DNA of 64,000 nt from an uncultured Acidimicrobiales bacterium (GTDB lineage Bacteria; Actinomycetota; Acidimicrobiia; Acidimicrobiales; Aldehydirespiratoraceae). The stretch spans positions 3,060,277-3,124,276 of the forward strand of contig CATQHS010000001.1 of the NCBI GenBank assembly GCA_958296055.1, given 5' to 3'. A model generated the notes under the pieces. The model saw only the letters and a list, made by a program, of their open reading frames with translations, did no database searches and had not been told where the DNA came from. A program made the position numbers and the translations under genes. Positions 62,550 through 64,000 of the stretch are shown piece after piece. Each line of letters starts with the position of its first letter. Position 1 is the first letter of the stretch.

Positions 62550-62596
62550 TTTTCTGAGCAGGCGTTGTCGCATAACGACAATTCCTGCTCAGAAAA
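62550..62596. terminator. Long hairpin between convergent SLH and helicase genes
   Basis: TTTTCTGAGCAGG (62550-62562) pairs perfectly with CCTGCTCAGAAAA (62584-62596). Inside, TTGTCG (62565-62570) pairs with CGACAA (62576-62581) around loop CATAA, leaving one mismatch and one G-U. A near-continuous stem of about 21 bp between two converging genes. It could act in both directions, though the T-run is in the 5' arm rather than after the stem. Confidence 0.6.
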
Positions 62597-62624
62597 CCCG
62601 GGAGCGGAGGGCCGCAGCTTCGAG

Positions 62625-64000
62625 CTACCCGGGCGGTTCGGGGCGGATCGAGTGCAGGAAGTCGGTGGCGGTGCTCCGGCTTCGGGTCCGGGGCATGGGC
62701 GGGAGCGCCTCCAGCAGCTTCGACCGGTAGCCGGCCGTGGCCAGCCGAGGATCCAGCACCGCCACCACCCCCCGATCCCCGGCCGAGCGGACCAGCCGGC
62801 CCGCACCCTGGGCCAGCAGGGTTGCAGCCCGGGGGACGTCCACCGCGGCGAAGGGGTCTGAGCCCTCTTGGGCGGCCAACTCCCGCCGGGCTTGCAGCAC
62901 GGGGTCGTCGGGCCGGGGGAAGGGCAGCCGGTCGATTGCCACCAGCGAGCAGGACGGGCCGGGCACGTCCACGCCCTGCCAGAACGACAAGGTGGCGAAC
63001 AGCGAGGTCTCCTCTGATGCCGCGAACTCCGCGACCAGCGCCGATTTTGACGCCTCGCCCTGCACCAGGATCGGCCCCGTCGTCGCCGACCGGCAGTACC
63101 GGGCCGCCTCGTCCATGGCCCGGCGACTGGTGAACAGGGCCAGGGTGCGGCCCCCGGCCGCGTCCATGAGCCCGGCCAGCTCCTCCCAGTGCGGGCGGCG
63201 GTCGCCCCGGCGGAGATCGGGCAGGCGGGGGCAGTACAGCAGGGTGTTGGCCTCGTAGTCGAAGGGGCTGCCCACGTCCATCTCTTCGACATCGGAGGGC
63301 AGCCCCAGCTTGCCGGTCAGGTCCAAGGGGACGGTGGCCGAGGTCAGCACCGCGGCCCGCTGCGGCCACAACTGCTCGGCCAGGATGCCGTCGATGCGGA
63401 CCGGGGTGACCTTCAGGGCCGGATTTCGGGCCCGGCCGCCGGCCGTCTGGCCGTCGACCCACAGGATGTGATCCTCGTCGGGGTCCCCCACCGCCCTGAC
63501 GTCGCCGAGCAGCGCCGCCGCCGCCCCCAGAGCCCTCAGGGCCCGGGCCTCGGCCGCGGGGCTGCCGGCCGCCTCGGCCACGGTCGGCAAGGAAGCCGAG
63601 AGGCCGGCCAGATGCTCGGCGGCCCCGTCGAGCACCCCCTGCAGCCCCTCGTCGGGGCCCGGGCGGAGCCGCAGGCCGGCCAGGGGCCCGAGGCGGTCGC
63701 GCAGCCGGTCGGCGGTCCGGTGCAGGGCGTCGGCCGGTCCCGGCTCGCTCAGCACGGTCCGGACCCCTCGGGCCAGCGCCGCGAACCGCCCGGGCGTGAC
63801 CGAGCACCCGGCCATCTGCGAGAAGATCGGCTCGAACTGGTGGACCTCGTCGATCACCGCCAGATCGTGGTTGCCGAGGACCTGGCCCCCGGTCAGCACA
63901 TCGAGCGAGTAGAGGTGGTGGTTGACCACCACCACCCGGGCCCGGGCGGCCCGGCGCCGGGCCCGCTCGGCGAAGCAGTGCTCCCCCTGCGGGCAGCGGG
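62625..64000 (-). CDS. DinG/XPD-type superfamily 2 DNA helicase, partial
   Basis: Stop at 62625; reading frame open through the right window edge, so the N-terminal part with Walker A is missing. Visible: two cysteines of the probable Fe-S domain (CPQGEHCFAERA at the edge), VVVNHHLY, the DEAH-type box AVIDEVHQFE (DEVH), TSATVPLD, ALFTSRRAMDEAA, FWQGVDVPG and the helicase motif VI area AQGAGRLVRSAGDRGVVAVLDPR. ATP-dependent DNA helicase for repair or R-loop removal. It converges on the SLH gene. Confidence 0.92.
   Translation of the reverse strand, partial: RCPQGEHCFAERARRRAARARVVVVNHHLYSLDVLTGGQVLGNHDLAVIDEVHQFEPIFSQMAGCSVTPGRFAALARGVRTVLSEPGPADALHRTADRLRDRLGPLAGLRLRPGPDEGLQGVLDGAAEHLAGLSASLPTVAEAAGSPAAEARALRALGAAAALLGDVRAVGDPDEDHILWVDGQTAGGRARNPALKVTPVRIDGILAEQLWPQRAAVLTSATVPLDLTGKLGLPSDVEEMDVGSPFDYEANTLLYCPRLPDLRRGDRRPHWEELAGLMDAAGGRTLALFTSRRAMDEAARYCRSATTGPILVQGEASKSALVAEFAASEETSLFATLSFWQGVDVPGPSCSLVAIDRLPFPRPDDPVLQARRELAAQEGSDPFAAVDVPRAATLLAQGAGRLVRSAGDRGVVAVLDPRLATAGYRSKLLEALPPMPRTRSRSTATDFLHSIRPEPPG

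Noticed and set aside
62084..63292. Arg/Pro/Trp-rich minus-strand frame spanning the SLH gene and helicase
   Set aside because: Crosses the intergenic hairpin and has no protein-like composition; a shadow of two real genes.

Overview
This is a 64 kb piece of a GC-rich (roughly 70 %) bacterial chromosome. Frequent GTG and TTG starts, stop/start overlaps of the ATGA or GTGA kind, probable leaderless promoters and an MEP-pathway gene (dxs) point to Actinomycetota. An Acidimicrobiia-like lineage is my best guess, but no 16S or other decisive marker is present.

Layout. 1-9.1 kb: end of a quinone oxidoreductase, citrate synthase, an acyl-CoA carboxyltransferase, a LysR regulator, aconitase, and a low-GC two-module leucine-rich-repeat surface protein. 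9.2-15 kb: a TetR-controlled lipid cluster (acyl-reductase/HAD fusion, LarA-like enzyme, PlsC) with two tandem palindromic operators. 15-20 kb: alpha/beta hydrolase, a 22-codon micro-ORF, a membrane-anchored MurF-like ligase, a Ddl-like ligase, an amidase and tRNA-Val. 20-28 kb: an AT-rich polysaccharide island starting at the 3' end of tRNA-Val (two glycosyltransferases and three Wzy/ligase-type proteins, one carrying 42.5 perfect copies of an 18-bp repeat). 28-44 kb: housekeeping genes (lipoprotein, crotonase, ABC-F, NfuA-like, dxs, PAP2, tldD/tldE, uppP, fmdB, plsY, moeA-moaA-moaC). 44-50.7 kb: surface-polymer genes (UDP-GlcNAc 2-epimerase, CsaB-like pyruvyltransferase), then tRNA-Ala with a second AT-rich cassette (flippase, sugar epimerase) on its 3' side. 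50.7-57.3 kb: ABC ATPase, two PhyH-type oxygenases, an SDR, a decayed alpha-L-rhamnosidase and a sulfatase. 57.3-64 kb: tRNA-Lys, tRNA-His, tRNA-Arg, then phoH-ybeY-corC-era, an SLH-domain surface protein behind a poly-G promoter region, and a DinG-type helicase running off the end.

How genes may work together. The 2-epimerase, CsaB-like enzyme and SLH protein form a plausible S-layer/secondary-wall-polymer set. The glycosyltransferases, polymerases and flippase would make a variable surface glycan.

The most unusual feature is a recurrent one. Short tandem duplications sit at the ends of genes or across stop/start junctions at many loci. Several create mini-ORFs that copy the next gene's first codons and remain linked to it by overlapping stop and start codons. 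Other strong leads are two oxygenases with HxG instead of HxD metal ligands, a LarA homologue in a lipid cluster, and a 12-G tract inside a putative promoter spacer.
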